From positions 1-5,920 of the forward strand of contig CAZWJH010000118.1 of assembly GCA_964634755.1 (NCBI GenBank): a stretch of DNA of 5,920 nt, in the 5' to 3' direction. Both the position numbers and the translations under genes were made by a program. This stretch comes from JALXDT01 sp964634755. GTDB lineage: Bacteria; Acidobacteriota; Aminicenantia; JAMOAD01. Below, piece by piece: positions 5,918 through 5,920 of the stretch (position 1 is the first letter of the stretch; each line of letters opens with the position of its first letter). The notes below the pieces were generated by a model. It made no database searches and was not told the DNA's origin. It saw nothing but the letters and a program-made list of their open reading frames with translations.

Positions 5918-5920
5918 ATC

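Larger units (their letters stand above)
5830..5920 (+). other. Open plus-strand frame at the window edge, possible transposase C-terminal remnant
   Basis: From ATG at 5830 the plus strand is open for 30 codons to the window end: MVKITKKFFICQDATISYKR, then KKYHLNKDAN. The part around QDATISYKRKKYHL recalls, from memory, the C-terminal beta-barrel of Mu/IS481/ISNCY-type transposases and integrases (R-x-V-x-x-D-x-T-I-S-x-x-G-x-x-Y). Such a domain sits at the end of a long protein, so this would be a 3' fragment cut off next to the atp operon, not a gene starting here. There is no ribosome site before the ATG, and the same bases carry the candidate atp promoter on the other strand. The resemblance is short and could be chance. 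Confidence 0.22.

Noticed and set aside
1..5920. CRISPR array, tRNA, rRNA or riboswitch
   Set aside because: Nearly the whole window is coding, and the two short intergenic stretches (118-196 and 5829-5920) show no repeat-spacer pattern, cloverleaf or known RNA motif.

Overview
The window carries the soluble and peripheral-stalk half of an F-type (F1Fo) ATP synthase operon. All seven atp genes lie on the minus strand. In transcription order, from high to low coordinates, they are b' (5409-5828), b (4852-5412), delta (4313-4855), alpha (2788-4311), gamma (1874-2788), beta (598-1863) and epsilon (197-598). Each is recognisable from its own protein sequence. Neighbouring genes overlap by 1 or 4 bases or are 1 to 10 bases apart, so this is one translationally coupled polycistron. 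The membrane subunits a (atpB) and c (atpE) are absent and must be encoded elsewhere.

The organism is an AT-rich bacterium. Two different b-type subunits (b' and b), the order b'-b-delta-alpha-gamma-beta-epsilon, and separated a/c genes are known from Deltaproteobacteria-like lineages, Aquificota, Acidobacteriota and some other Gram-negative phyla. The window alone does not allow a firmer assignment. A run of exactly 100 N (1450-1549) marks it as a draft scaffold.

Region by region: 1-117 is the 3' end of a plus-strand gene, probably a beta-N-acetylhexosaminidase-type glycosidase, convergent with the atp operon. 118-196 is a short AT-rich intergenic stretch with a 16-bp perfect palindrome. 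197-5828 is the atp operon. 5829-5920 holds a good candidate promoter (TTGACA, 17-bp spacer, TAATCT) whose expected start point lies at or within a few bases of the b' ATG, suggesting a leaderless or nearly leaderless transcript. The same 92 bases are also open on the plus strand, with a weak resemblance to a transposase C-terminus.

Together, alpha and beta form the catalytic hexamer and gamma plus epsilon the rotor shaft. Delta caps the hexamer and ties it to the b/b' peripheral stalk, which holds it against the membrane motor. The main caution is that the N run removes the beta P-loop region and is clearly shorter than the sequence it replaces: about 86 residues are expected where about 33 are represented. 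I found no undescribed system here. The points worth checking are the gap, the leaderless promoter with its flanking inverted repeat, the possible transposase remnant, and some subunit sequence variants.
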